Positions 44,942 to 54,763 of a DNA stretch of 64,000 bases are shown here, piece after piece. The position numbers and the translations under genes were made by a program. How positions within the stretch are numbered: position 1 is the first letter of the stretch; each line of letters begins with the position of its first letter. Under the pieces are notes generated by a model. It searched no databases. It had not been told where the DNA came from and saw only the letters and a list, made by a program, of their open reading frames with translations. The stretch is from Methanolobus chelungpuianus (GTDB lineage: Archaea; Halobacteriota; Methanosarcinia; Methanosarcinales; Methanosarcinaceae). The stretch covers positions 620,001 through 684,000 of the forward strand of contig NZ_JTEO01000002.1 of assembly GCF_024500045.1 (NCBI RefSeq), written 5' to 3'.

Positions 44942-45433
44942 TCAGCTTGAAACACCTTTCGCCCCTCTTCTCAGGGCGACCTTGCCTGTCCTGACCATTT
45001 CCTTTATCCCGAAGGGGCGCAGGAGCTGCTCTATGGCCTCTATCTTTGTCTCGTCGCCTGTCACCTCGATGATCATGGACTTTGGAGCCACGTCGATTAT
45101 CCTTGCACGGAATATGTCCACTATCTGCATGATCTCGGAGCGGTTGCTGACGTCCGAGCTCACTTTGAACAGGGCCATTTCCCTCTCAACAGTGTCCTCC
45201 GCCTTCAGGTCGCTGACCCGGATGACGTCGATGAGCTTGTTGAGCTGTTTTGTGACCTGCTCCAGGACCTCGTCATCTCCCCTGACAACGATGGTCATGC
45301 GGGAGATGGTCGGGTCTTCGGTAACTCCGACTGTCAGGCTGTCAATGTTATATCCGCGCCTTGCGAACATGCCGGCTACCCTTGCCAGTACTCCGTGCCT
45401 GTTCTCCACCAGAACTGAAAGTGTATGCCTCAT
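44942..45433 (-). CDS. ilvN: acetolactate synthase small (regulatory) subunit
   Basis: A 163-residue regulatory subunit with an N-terminal ACT domain ([33 protein letters not shown] region) and a C-terminal ACT-like half ending with [17 protein letters not shown]. It binds valine or other branched-chain amino acids and controls the catalytic subunit. Its ATG overlaps the ilvB stop by four bases, so translation is coupled. Confidence 0.96.
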   Translation of the reverse strand: MRHTLSVLVENRHGVLARVAGMFARRGYNIDSLTVGVTEDPTISRMTIVVRGDDEVLEQVTKQLNKLIDVIRVSDLKAEDTVEREMALFKVSSDVSNRSEIMQIVDIFRARIIDVAPKSMIIEVTGDETKIEAIEQLLRPFGIKEMVRTGKVALRRGAKGVSS

Positions 45434-47127
45434 TCTTTTCTCTCCAGGTCAAGTATCTCGTTGATAGCGGCACCTGCAGGCACCATGGGTGAAACGTTCT
45501 CCTCGCACTCGACTATGAAGTCTATGAGCGTGGGCCTGCCTGAAGCTATGGCCTTCTCAAGGGCCGGGCGGACTTCACTGCACTTCGTGACCCTTATTCC
45601 AAGGGCACCATATGCTTCCGCAAGCTTGACAAAGTCCACGCTATCCCTTATGCAGGTCGATGAATACCTCTTGCCGTAGAATATCTCCTGCCACTGCCTG
45701 ACCATGCCCAGGAAACCGTTATTGAATATGGCTATGATGACCGGGATATTGTTCTGGACAATAGTGGCCATCTCCTGTGAGTTCATCTGGAAGGAGCCGT
45801 CACCCGAAACGTCGATAACGACCTTGTCGGGCCTGGCGACCTTTGCGCCTATGGCCGCAGGGAAGCCGTAGCCCATGGTCCCGAGCCCGCCTGAGGAAAT
45901 GAATGTCCTGGGTTCGGTATACTTGAAGTACTGGGCAGCCCACATCTGGTGCTGGCCGACCTCGGTGACTATGATGGCATCGGGGCAGACCTCATTGATC
46001 TGCTCGATGATATACTGGGGCTTGATATCGTCCCTGCATGCGGATTCCAGGTAGTGGAGCGGATACTGTTCCTTCCACCCGGCTATCTTCTCCAGCCATT
46101 CCTCTGACTGGGCTTTTCCTGTATGCTTGAGCAGATGGGAAAGGATCCACTTAGCATCTCCCACAATGGGGATATCGACCTTCACATTCTTGGATATCTC
46201 TGCAGGGTCAATGTCGATATGTATTATCTTTGCGTTGGATGCGAAGGATTTTATCTTGCCTGTGACCCTGTCATCGAACCTCACGCCCACGGCGATGAGC
46301 AGGTCTGCCTCTTGGATGGCATAGTTCGCATATTTAGTGCCATGCATTCCCGGCATTCCCATGAACAGGGGATGGTCTCCCGGGAAGCCGCCCATGCCCG
46401 TGAGGGTTGTGGTCACAGGTGCCCGGATCTTCTCAGCGAGCTTCTTAAGCTCTGTTGCCGCACCTGAGCTGATGACCCCTCCGCCTGCGTATATTACGGG
46501 GTTACTGCACTTCTCAATCTCTGCTGCGGCTTTCTTTATCTGCTGCAGGTTGCCCTGGTAGGTGGGGCTGTAGCCTCTCAGCTCCACCTTTTCCGGGTAA
46601 TGAAAATCTATCAGGTCCGTTGTGATGTCCTTGGGCAGGTCAACAAGTACAGGCCCGGGCCTGCCGGTGGATGCTATGTGGAACGCCTCCTTGATGATGC
46701 GAGGCAGTTCCTTCACGTCCTGCACAAGGTAGTTGTGCTTGGTGATGGGCATGGTTATGCCCGTGATATTAGCTTCCTGAAACGCATCGTTACCTATGAG
46801 CGAGCTGGGCACCTGTCCGGTGAATGCCACCATGGGTATGGAGTCCATGTATGCGTTAGCTATGCCGGTGACAAGGTTGGTTGCCCCGGGCCCGGATGTT
46901 GCAAGGCATACCCCTGTCTTGCCGGTGGCTCTGGCATACCCCTCGGCTGCATGCGCTGCAGCCTGCTCGTGCCGTACAAGTATGTGGCGTATATTGGAGC
47001 TGTACAGCTCGTCGTATATGGGGAGCAGCACGCCTCCGGGATATCCGAAGATGGTGTCGACTCCCTCCCTGTACAGGCACTCGATAAATGCTCGGGCGCC
47101 TGTCATTCTTTCGGTGGGTCCGGTCAT
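45430..47127 (-). CDS. ilvB: acetolactate synthase large (catalytic) subunit
   Basis: A 565-residue thiamine-pyrophosphate enzyme condensing two pyruvates, or pyruvate with 2-oxobutyrate. Visible: [52 protein letters not shown], the FAD-side domain ([12 protein letters not shown]) and the TPP motif [20 protein letters not shown]. It acts with the small subunit encoded immediately downstream and with the CimA-type product, which provides a route to 2-oxobutyrate. Confidence 0.97.
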   Translation of the reverse strand: MTGPTERMTGARAFIECLYREGVDTIFGYPGGVLLPIYDELYSSNIRHILVRHEQAAAHAAEGYARATGKTGVCLATSGPGATNLVTGIANAYMDSIPMVAFTGQVPSSLIGNDAFQEANITGITMPITKHNYLVQDVKELPRIIKEAFHIASTGRPGPVLVDLPKDITTDLIDFHYPEKVELRGYSPTYQGNLQQIKKAAAEIEKCSNPVIYAGGGVISSGAATELKKLAEKIRAPVTTTLTGMGGFPGDHPLFMGMPGMHGTKYANYAIQEADLLIAVGVRFDDRVTGKIKSFASNAKIIHIDIDPAEISKNVKVDIPIVGDAKWILSHLLKHTGKAQSEEWLEKIAGWKEQYPLHYLESACRDDIKPQYIIEQINEVCPDAIIVTEVGQHQMWAAQYFKYTEPRTFISSGGLGTMGYGFPAAIGAKVARPDKVVIDVSGDGSFQMNSQEMATIVQNNIPVIIAIFNNGFLGMVRQWQEIFYGKRYSSTCIRDSVDFVKLAEAYGALGIRVTKCSEVRPALEKAIASGRPTLIDFIVECEENVSPMVPAGAAINEILDLERKE

Positions 47128-47171
47128 ATGAATCCTCTGATTATTTTTGTAATGGATAATGTGATCTGTTC

Positions 47172-48657
47172 TCAGATAAGGCGGTTAATACCGTTCAGGA
47201 CAGCTTCCACGGATGCCATGACAATGTCCGTGCGTGCACCCCTGGATGTTACCATCTTCCCGTCCTTTGAGAGCTTCACAAGTACCTCGACGAGTGCATC
47301 CGTACCTCCGGTGATGGCGTCCACATGGTACTCCTCAAGCTGCACGTCTCCCAGGCTCTGGATGCCTTTCTTGATGCTTGCAAGGGTTGCATCCACAGGC
47401 CCGTCGCCTATGCTAGCCTCGATGACCTCTTTGCCGTCAACCTTCATTCTCACGGAAGCCGTAGGGATGACCTTGTTGCCTGAGACCACGGTGTACTCTT
47501 CCAGGACGACCTTTGCCTCCTTCTGGATGTTGAGCACGGTCTCTGCTATTGTCTGCAGGTCTGCATCCGTCACTCGCTTTCCATGGTCTCCCATCTCCTT
47601 TACCCTGTCGAGCACTTCATGGAGCTGGGTGTCATCAACGCTGAGCCCCATCTCTTTCAGTGCCAGGGTGACAGAGCTCTTGCCTGCATGCTTGCCAAGC
47701 ACTATCTTGCGTTCCCTGCCTATCACTTCGGGTTTGATGGGCTCATAGGTGGATGTGTCTGCCAGCAGGCCGTGCACATGGATGCCTGCCTCATGGGTGA
47801 ATGCGTTCCCTCCCACAAGGGATTTGTTCGGGGCCACAGGTATGCCTGTCAGCCTGCTCACAAGCCTGGAAGTCTTGAAAATCTCCTTGGTGTTAATGCC
47901 GGTCTTCTGCTTGTATAACCATTCAATGGTCATGACCACTTCTTCCAGAGACGTATTCCCGGAGCGCTCCCCAATACCGTTGATTGTCACATGGGCCTGC
48001 CTGGCGCCTCCCCGAAGGGCTGCAATGGTGTTCGCTGTGCCGAGTCCGAAGTCATTGTGGCAATGAATGCTCAGGGGTGCGCGTACTGCGGATGTGATGT
48101 CCCTGAACAGGGCCTCTGTCCTTTCCGGGACAAGCAGCCCTACGGTGTCACAGAAGCACAACCTGTCGGCTCCTGCTTCTACGCAGTCTATGTACAGTGA
48201 CTTAAGGAAGTCCATGTCGGCCCTTGAAGCGTCCTCGCCGCTCAACTCCACAATGAGGCCGTGCTCCCTGGCATACTCGGTTGTCTCAATGGCCATCTGC
48301 CTAACGGTCTCCCTGTCCTTGCGCAGCTTCACGCTGATATGCAGGTCGGATACAGGTGCCACGAGGTGGATGGAGTCCACATTGCTCGCCAGGGCAAAGT
48401 CAACGTCCTGCTTCATAATCCTGCAATAGCTGCAGATCTCTGCGTTAAGGCCCTCGGCCGCTACTGCTCTGATGGACTCGCGTTCACCCTCGGATGTGAT
48501 GGCAGAGCCTGCTTCGATCACATTCACACCCAGCTCGTCCAGTTTCCTGGCAATTGCTACCTTGTCCTCGCTGGTGAGTGCCACGCCTGGTGTCTGTTCG
48601 CCGTCTCTGAGAGTAGTGTCTAAAAACCGGACATTTTCAAATAATATAATCCCTCAT
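47172..48657 (-). CDS. cimA: (R)-citramalate / 2-isopropylmalate synthase, 5' frame disrupted
   Basis: An alpha-acyl synthase of the LeuA/CimA family; GTG 48584 would give 470 residues. [28 protein letters not shown], and the C-terminal allosteric LeuA-type domain ([25 protein letters not shown]) are intact. The sequence is closest by eye to methanogen citramalate synthase; isopropylmalate synthase is the alternative. The real N terminus lies upstream: [18 protein letters not shown] (about 48586-48635) is in frame, but no ATG/GTG/TTG exists before the TGA at 48654-48656. Removing one T near 48640 would give a clean start at ATG 48657 (MRDYIIENVRF). First gene of the ilv operon. Confidence 0.85.
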
Positions 48658-48700
48658 GATCTGTTGTCTGTTTTGAATAACAGCGTAGAGGGATATACTG

Positions 48701-48716
48701 AAGTGCTATATATGCG
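48701..48716 (-). promoter_or_regulatory. TATA box of the cimA-ilvBNC operon
   Basis: CATATATAG on the minus strand, centred near 48710. Predicted transcript start is near 48685, giving a leader of about 28 nt to ATG 48657. No attenuator or leader peptide is evident. Confidence 0.5.
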
Positions 48717-48742
48717 TGACGATTATTTTATCACGATTGTTC

Positions 48743-48779
48743 ACAAAAAAGAAGAATGGGAAATTTCCCTTCTTCTTAG
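48743..48779 (-). terminator. terminator after the M42 peptidase gene
   Basis: Minus strand: AGAAGAAGGGAAA pairs with TTTCCCATTCTTCT (one bulged A), followed by a T run ending TTTTTTG. It lies a few bases after the peptidase stop codon. Confidence 0.7.
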
Positions 48780-48782
48780 CGA

Positions 48783-49838
48783 TTAGAAATATTCGTTCAC
48801 ACTGATCATTGCCTTTGCGATAAGGTCCGAGCAGTGCTTGAGGTCGGCAACATCAAGCACCTCTACAGGTGAGTGGATGTACCTTGTTGCCACGCTGATG
48901 ACCGTGGATGGGATACCTTCCCTTGTGAGATGGATGGCCGTGGCATCGGTGGTGCCTCCGTCCCCGACATCCGTCTGGAAAGGGATGTCGTTCTTCTTCG
49001 CCGTCTCGACCAGCCATTTGACTACCTGCGGTGAGGCTATTATGCCCCTTCCCGCAGCATCAGCTATGGTGATGGCCCCTCCCTTGCCTATGTCAAGCAC
49101 GGAGTCCTTCTTGTCGATGCCGGGGTGGTCTCCGGGGATGGTAGTGTCTACTGCTAAGGCAATGTCCGGATTGAGGCCGAATGCGGATGTCCTGGCACCC
49201 TTAAGGCCCACTTCCTCCTGCACCGTACCCACTGCATAGACAGTAGCCTTGATGTCCATCTTTGAGATCTGGCGCATGGCATCAATGATGATGGCACAGC
49301 CTGCCCTGTTGTCAAAGGCTTTTCCGGTTATCTTGCCGTTCGCGAGCTTCACGACCTCGCGGTCCATGGACACAGGAGTGCCTATTGAGATGCCCATGTT
49401 CATTGCATCTTCCTTGTCCTTTGCACCCACATCGATGAACATGTCGTCCGCATTGACCGGCTTCTTCCTGTCCTCATCCTTCATCACATGGGGAGGCTTT
49501 GACCCGATGACTCCCGGTATGGGTCCTTTCTCGGTGTGCACTATGACCCTCTGGCTGTGCAGTGTCGGATCGAACCATCCTCCAATCTTGACAAACCTTA
49601 GGAATCCCTTATCATCGATGTACTTAACCATGAGTCCGATCTCGTCCATGTGCGCAGCAAGCATAATGGATGGTCCGTCACCTTTTTTCACAGTGATGAG
49701 GTTACCCATCTTGTCGACCCTCATCTCGTCCACATAGGGCCTGAGCTCTTCCTCAAGGATGGCCCTGATGTTCCCTTCACTGCCGGATATGCCGTGGGCA
49801 TTCGATAATTTAGTGATCAGTTCTTCCATGCTTATCAT
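48783..49838 (-). CDS. M42 family metallo-aminopeptidase
   Basis: A 351-residue co-catalytic zinc aminopeptidase of family M42 (TET-type; sometimes annotated as endoglucanase). Markers: MLAAHMDEIGLMV (first metal His), GKAFDNRAGCAIIIDAM, VGTVQEEVGLKGARTSAF (catalytic Glu pair), ALAVDTTIPGDHPG, GGTTDATAIH and TRYIHSPVEVLD. It trims peptides from their N termini, probably as a large oligomer. It is separated from the ilv operon by a terminator. Confidence 0.95.
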   Translation of the reverse strand: MISMEELITKLSNAHGISGSEGNIRAILEEELRPYVDEMRVDKMGNLITVKKGDGPSIMLAAHMDEIGLMVKYIDDKGFLRFVKIGGWFDPTLHSQRVIVHTEKGPIPGVIGSKPPHVMKDEDRKKPVNADDMFIDVGAKDKEDAMNMGISIGTPVSMDREVVKLANGKITGKAFDNRAGCAIIIDAMRQISKMDIKATVYAVGTVQEEVGLKGARTSAFGLNPDIALAVDTTIPGDHPGIDKKDSVLDIGKGGAITIADAAGRGIIASPQVVKWLVETAKKNDIPFQTDVGDGGTTDATAIHLTREGIPSTVISVATRYIHSPVEVLDVADLKHCSDLIAKAMISVNEYF

Positions 49839-49904
49839 CTTCTGATATTATCAGGGAAGAATGGGATTGCAGGAATATAAGGTTTGAGTAAACAGAAAAG
49901 AAAT

Positions 49905-49949
49905 GAAAAAAGAAAGAAAAAAGCAAGAGTAAGTTATTGGCTTACTCTT
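49905..49949 (-). terminator. terminator of the PEF-CTERM gene
   Basis: AAGAGTAAG (overlapping the stop codon) pairs with CTTACTCTT over nine bases; on the plus strand the arms are 49925-49933 and 49941-49949. T-rich sequence with six consecutive T follows on the minus strand. Confidence 0.7.
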
Positions 49950-50427
49950 CCTTGCGGCGCTGCATGAAGAATGCAAGGCCGAGGATTGCCGCTACAGGGA
50001 GTGCAATTGTTGGGAACTCCGGAATTTCGGATTCAACATTTGTTGTCGAAGTAGCCTTCTTTGCTATCCTGGCACCAGTGGCAATGTTCTCGAATTCCAG
50101 CTGGTAGTATCCGACAGGAGCATTGTTATTGGTGATTTCCACCTCGAATGGGATGTCAGTTCCTTCCCAATATATCTTCTCACCAAAAGCAGCATTGTTG
50201 CCCTGTACCTTTAGACTGAAATACTCAGAGGCATCATTGAAGTTTTCATCAACAATTTTCACGCTGAAATTGCTTGGGCTTGCTGCTCCTGTTACTGTGA
50301 CCTCATAAATAACTGTATTTCCTACTTTCAGGATTGTATCTTCTGGAGCATCAAGTGAATATGCACTGGCTGCACTTATGGATGCCAGGGCAATCAAAAT
50401 GGCAATTATTAATGCCTTTGTTCTCAT
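49942..50427 (-). CDS. PEF-CTERM sorting-domain surface protein
   Basis: A 161-residue secreted protein. N-terminal signal peptide: KALIIAILIALASISAASAY. A beta-rich domain of about 100 residues follows. The C terminus has the tripartite sorting signal: PEFPTIAL (PEF at 136-138), a hydrophobic segment PVAAILGLAFF and the basic tail MQRRKEE. This is the archaeal PEF-CTERM signal processed by archaeosortase C, which is encoded 3.5 kb downstream at 53924-54763. The domain's function is unknown; high-level surface expression is plausible. TATA box TTTAAATA lies near 50500; GGTGG precedes the ATG. Confidence 0.9.
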   Translation of the reverse strand: MRTKALIIAILIALASISAASAYSLDAPEDTILKVGNTVIYEVTVTGAASPSNFSVKIVDENFNDASEYFSLKVQGNNAAFGEKIYWEGTDIPFEVEITNNNAPVGYYQLEFENIATGARIAKKATSTTNVESEIPEFPTIALPVAAILGLAFFMQRRKEE

Positions 50428-50495
50428 TTTTGTACCACCTTTTTACCTTAGTTATATTGTAATTTTAAACAGTCACTTTCTCTTTCTCTCTTTCT

Positions 50496-50508
50496 ATTTA
50501 AATAATTC
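50496..50508 (-). promoter_or_regulatory. TATA box of the PEF-CTERM gene
   Basis: ATTTAAATAG on the minus strand, about 75 bases before the start codon; the leader between is purine-rich (AAAGAGAGAAAGAG). Confidence 0.5.
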
Positions 50509-50563
50509 GGGATAGTGCCGGATGATCATCATCATGATCATCATAACCCCTCTTTACAGAGTT

Positions 50564-53293
50564 TCAGGCAGCACTTACAGTGAAAGACCACCTCTTACTG
50601 TGACTATTGCCTGCTTGGTCAGTGACACTTAGATATACCTCGGCTTGTCCGTTCTCAAGTCCTGCTGCTTTATACGATATTGAACTCGATTTCACATCTG
50701 CAGAAGAAGTTACGTCGATGCCGTTTACCATAAGTATGACACTGCTTCTGTCTATACCTGCGCGATCGTCAGAATATGATGCTTTGATGGTTGGGCTGCC
50801 TGTATTGACAGTTGTACCTTCGGGGCTGTTGTTTTGTATGGTGGGTTTAATCCTGTCAATTACAAAACTGTCTTCTTCATAAAGGTTCTGTGAGTTAATT
50901 GACTTTGCAGTTACAATAATCCTTGCGGTGCCATCTGTGATGCTGTCATCTATTGTTGCACTATACCTGTATTCGTTATCTGACATAGTCAGATATTCTG
51001 TTTCTATAACCTTGCCAGTCCTGTCTTTCACGGTTATTGTGGGTATGTCCTGCAGGGCACTCGAAGAAGCTACACCTATCTCCACATCCCCTGATGTTTT
51101 TTCAGGGTAGGTTTGTATAACAAGTTCCTCAACTGATGTGCTGTAGTAGATTGTACCGAAGGCATAGGCAGTATTGTTTGAGAAGTCCTTGCCTATAACT
51201 TCTATGTCATAGTTGCTCTTCACTTCAAGAGTGTACTTGCCTGTCCAGGTCATCCCTCCGTTTATTGTGGCCAATTTAAGCGTATCTGAATCCCCAAAAC
51301 TTTGCGAGTTTATGATACAGGTAACTTCATTCAGCGGACGGGTGGATTCCACTATCAGGTTTGTGGATCCGCTTGTAGGGTTGGGTGTGATATCGAGCGT
51401 CAGTTCCAGCCGGGACACATCTACACTGGTGCTGGTATCTGCAGCCATATGCTCAGGCTCCTTATTTAGAGCATTATCGACCGCTCTTGACCTGAAATAA
51501 TAGGTTGAGCCGGCCCTGCCATTGAACTGGGCGGATGTCGCAGTCGTGTCGCCAAGCCACCTCTGCCATGTTGTGCCATCGGTACTGTAGTCTATATTAT
51601 AATATGCAATCCCTGAGCCTGCATCAGTTCCATTCCAGCTGACCATGAAACTATTCGTACTGACATATTTCGGAAGTGGCAGCACATATGAGACAGGGAG
51701 CTCAAATTCTATTGTATTGTTCTCCCTGAGGTAGGGCGAGATATGGGATACCGGCAGGAAACTGATCTCGTCGATCACCATTCCCACTGGCTCAAGTTTC
51801 TGGTTTCTGTTCTGCAGCAGTGTGAATGTCAGCGTGTTAGTTCCTTTCTTTACTTTCACAGGTACCTGCAGGCGCTGCCATCCTTCATTGCCGTTGATGC
51901 CGTCGGTCCATACGACTGCCCCGTTAAGCAGTACCTGCTTGAACTGGATCTCGTTTTTGTCTGGTGTGCCTTTGGTATATGTGTCTTTCAGGTACACGGA
52001 CAGGAGCACATTCTCGTCCCTGTCGCTCTGGAATTCCTGGTATATCGCGTGCCTGTTGGTAAGTGGCAGGGTTCCCTGATAAGTGCTGTTGATAACGTAT
52101 GCTCTGCCGGAATATATGCCTGTGCCGTTCATGTATAAGCCGCTGGCGACGGACTCATTGGTTGTTACGTATGCCCATCCGCTGCTCAGGTCCATGGAGG
52201 GATTATTGATGTTGATGAAATCTATTGTCTCGATTTTTCCACCGGAGTTCGAAGGGAATTCCTCGGTACCGAATTCTTGTGTGACCCAGAGGTGGACCGA
52301 GCGATAGGCTGGCCCGGCTGCTTTGTCTTTATAAAGTGCAAATTCCAGCTTCTGCCTGCTAGGGTTATATGCTTTTGGTATTATTTCCAGTTCATGTTCC
52401 CATTTCTCGTTATGGCTGAGTGCTATTTCCTGCTGGTTCAGGACAGTTCCATCCAGCTTTACTTGAAGTACGTAGTTGATATTCTCATGTTCGTGGTTTA
52501 CTATGCCGGCTACTATTTTTGTGGGTTGGCCTATATACAGCACTGAAGGATAATCCTCAGCTTTTCCGCCATCTCCTAGTATATAAAGTGCCGTGAAAGT
52601 TTCTTTTTCGCGTGCAATGTTTGCATAAACGAGCATTGCACTGGCAATAATAATGGATAGAACCAATGTGATAATAAGCGCCTTTATTAATGCAGGCGGG
52701 ACTCTTTCAGAAGTATTGAATCTATATTTTCTTATCTTATTTTCCGATACTGTTCTAATGGCGGATACCTTTGTGCGGCTCTTTGCCCTGAACCTTTTGT
52801 ATCCGAACTGCACTGTATCATTTTCCGCTTCTTCCAGTTCTTCCTGTTCCTCAGGCACGTCTCCTTCCGTTTTAAGAGATCTTATAAAGCCTCTATATGA
52901 AAAAATAAACTGTTCCTCTTGCGGCAGTCGGCGACGAGAAAGGTATGCCAGGGTCACAAATAGAATTGTTAACAGTGAAAGTGAGATGGTAATGGAGTCG
53001 GGCCTAAATCCCCATTGACTTAAACTTATTATAAATCCGCCAAATACCATTAACAGCATGCTGAAACCCACGCTCAGGGTGATCCTCTCAATGCCTGATA
53101 TCTCTCTGTTGCGGGGAAAAAGGACTGATATGAAGGAGTATCCGGGTACAAAGAATATTATTAGGAGCGCAAAAATTACCCTTAAAGGTGTGTTATTAAA
53201 TGGGGAAACCAGAATAAAAACAATTGACAAGAATGCCAGGGCCAGCATTATCAACAGGTCCTGCGTGTACAGACATTTTTTAGAGTTTGGCAT
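50564..53293 (-). CDS. large DUF1616 membrane protein with extracellular beta domains
   Basis: A 909-residue protein. The N terminus holds a DUF1616 domain with four hydrophobic segments (LIMLALAFLSIVFILVSPF, FALLIIFFVPGYSFISVLFP), a charged cytoplasmic loop, and a fifth transmembrane segment at about 210 (ALIITLVLSIIIASAMLVYA). The rest is extracellular: a carbohydrate-binding-like beta domain (about 345-500), a fibronectin-type-III domain (MVSWNGTDAGSGIAYYN) and Ig-like repeats, ending TDQAGNSHSKRWSFTVSAA. DUF1616 genes repeatedly sit near archaeosortases. It has no sorting tail itself. It lies between the PEF-CTERM gene and the archaeosortase. Confidence 0.85.
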   Translation of the reverse strand: MPNSKKCLYTQDLLIMLALAFLSIVFILVSPFNNTPLRVIFALLIIFFVPGYSFISVLFPRNREISGIERITLSVGFSMLLMVFGGFIISLSQWGFRPDSITISLSLLTILFVTLAYLSRRRLPQEEQFIFSYRGFIRSLKTEGDVPEEQEELEEAENDTVQFGYKRFRAKSRTKVSAIRTVSENKIRKYRFNTSERVPPALIKALIITLVLSIIIASAMLVYANIAREKETFTALYILGDGGKAEDYPSVLYIGQPTKIVAGIVNHEHENINYVLQVKLDGTVLNQQEIALSHNEKWEHELEIIPKAYNPSRQKLEFALYKDKAAGPAYRSVHLWVTQEFGTEEFPSNSGGKIETIDFININNPSMDLSSGWAYVTTNESVASGLYMNGTGIYSGRAYVINSTYQGTLPLTNRHAIYQEFQSDRDENVLLSVYLKDTYTKGTPDKNEIQFKQVLLNGAVVWTDGINGNEGWQRLQVPVKVKKGTNTLTFTLLQNRNQKLEPVGMVIDEISFLPVSHISPYLRENNTIEFELPVSYVLPLPKYVSTNSFMVSWNGTDAGSGIAYYNIDYSTDGTTWQRWLGDTTATSAQFNGRAGSTYYFRSRAVDNALNKEPEHMAADTSTSVDVSRLELTLDITPNPTSGSTNLIVESTRPLNEVTCIINSQSFGDSDTLKLATINGGMTWTGKYTLEVKSNYDIEVIGKDFSNNTAYAFGTIYYSTSVEELVIQTYPEKTSGDVEIGVASSSALQDIPTITVKDRTGKVIETEYLTMSDNEYRYSATIDDSITDGTARIIVTAKSINSQNLYEEDSFVIDRIKPTIQNNSPEGTTVNTGSPTIKASYSDDRAGIDRSSVILMVNGIDVTSSADVKSSSISYKAAGLENGQAEVYLSVTDQAGNSHSKRWSFTVSAA

Positions 53294-53923
53294 CGACTCA
53301 CTGTATCCTGAATTACTTCCTTAGGTCCGTATTTGATCTACATCTGCGAAGGTTACTATACTCTCACAGCAGGTAACAATTTACTTAAATATATATGTAT
53401 GGCCTACTATGTAAAGATAAACACCCGTACGTTTAATTGTGCTAACATCGATCACTGAAAGGTAAAGTAAAAGTGGTATTCCATATATAATAATTAACGT
53501 TTTATTTGATATGACTTCAGGCAATTCTTCCTGTTGCCTTTACGATTATCGTGTTCATAGTCTCCCAGATTTAAACCATTTTGACCCGACTGTAGTGGCA
53601 GGTATCATTATCGGCCTTTATATTATCTAATGCCTTTCATGAGTGTGAGAAACATTAATCCGACGTCTTAAGCCGTGGCCTCCATTGGACCTGAATATTT
53701 TTATAGTTCTCGCTAGAGATCAGATGAATATCGGTTATTGAGCAGATCAAGGGCAAAACTATAAGGGCGGGCATCAACCAGTGAAGAGTGATTATACTGG
53801 ATAAATAAAAGAATCAAGACTCTTCTGAGTTGCTAAAAATGAAATACATGCGGAGATCAAAAAGATCCCCGGGTCTTCTACTTGCTTTACTTTAACAAAA
53901 TACTTCCAGGATTCTGCATATCT
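53294..53923. other. 630-bp intergenic region
   Basis: AT-rich. A minus-strand TATA box (TTAAATATATA near 53393-53404) probably serves the DUF1616 gene. The right end has AAGA-TCCCCGGG-TCTT next to the archaeosortase stop, a weak terminator candidate. I see no gene of convincing length or codon use. Confidence 0.5.
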
Positions 53924-54763
53924 TCATAGCAGATCCTTTCGGTTCAAAATGTACATTATGATACCTGCAGTTCCCGCAAATAGTATCCACCCCAGATGCG
54001 TGTGGAACGTCATCATTGTCTGTATGCCGTATTGATAAGCTATCACATATAATGCGAACACTCTTGCAAGATTGGCAACATAAGCGATGCAAACAGCAAA
54101 TACTAATAGCAGGATTGATTTCTCCATTCTCATTTTCTCTATTCTGGAGTAAGCTACCACAATACCGACCAGCAGGAACATTGAGTATAGTCCCGAACAG
54201 GGTCCGCCAATCACTATAGTCATCGTTTCAGTGAGCCCATATAGTTTGATGGTTTCAATGGAGGTAATCTCTACAGGAATGTTGACAAGTTTGAGCAGGA
54301 TGACCGTCGGCATAAGTACAAAATAATGATCGAATAGATGTATGAAGTTTATTTTGAGCATCCCTAAGAATGAGTAGAATATGAAGAACAGACCTGTGAA
54401 GACAGTCGATATATATAAGCCAAATTCTCCAAGCTGCCTTACTTCTTTTTTGGAAGTTCCCATTGCAATAAGAGAAGCGCCTATCAGGATCGTCATCGAA
54501 TCAAGGGTACCTATGCTGCCTTCAGTGGCAATATTATATGTGACAATTGCAGCTACAATGCATAAGCCGCTGAAAATGTATGTCTTAGAACTTCTAAATG
54601 CCGAATTTTCTCCTGTCAGTTTAATTCTAGAAATTAGTCCAGCTGCTATTATAAATAATAAAATTCCAATGGCAACTGATCCTTCACTATACTCGATTGT
54701 AGCTCCTGTAAAAAGAGCAAGTGCCACAAGGATTAGAACTATGTTTTTACTTTCATCCTTCAT
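53924..54763 (-). CDS. artC: archaeosortase (PEF-CTERM variant, ArtC-like)
   Basis: A 279-residue polytopic membrane protein of the exosortase/archaeosortase family. The proposed catalytic triad is visible: Cys189 in GGPCSGLYS, Arg234 in LARVFAL, and a histidine at 254 or 256 in HTHLGW. These enzymes cleave the C-terminal sorting signal and are thought to attach the protein to a lipid. Proximity to a PEF-CTERM protein gene (49942-50427) makes the ArtC specificity likely. It lies at the edge of the surface-glycan locus. Confidence 0.9.
   Translation of the reverse strand: MKDESKNIVLILVALALFTGATIEYSEGSVAIGILLFIIAAGLISRIKLTGENSAFRSSKTYIFSGLCIVAAIVTYNIATEGSIGTLDSMTILIGASLIAMGTSKKEVRQLGEFGLYISTVFTGLFFIFYSFLGMLKINFIHLFDHYFVLMPTVILLKLVNIPVEITSIETIKLYGLTETMTIVIGGPCSGLYSMFLLVGIVVAYSRIEKMRMEKSILLLVFAVCIAYVANLARVFALYVIAYQYGIQTMMTFHTHLGWILFAGTAGIIMYILNRKDLL

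Noticed and set aside
50515-50545. GATGATCATCATCATGATC-type repeat as an operator or repeat array
   Set aside because: Short, low-complexity, and not arranged as spaced repeats.
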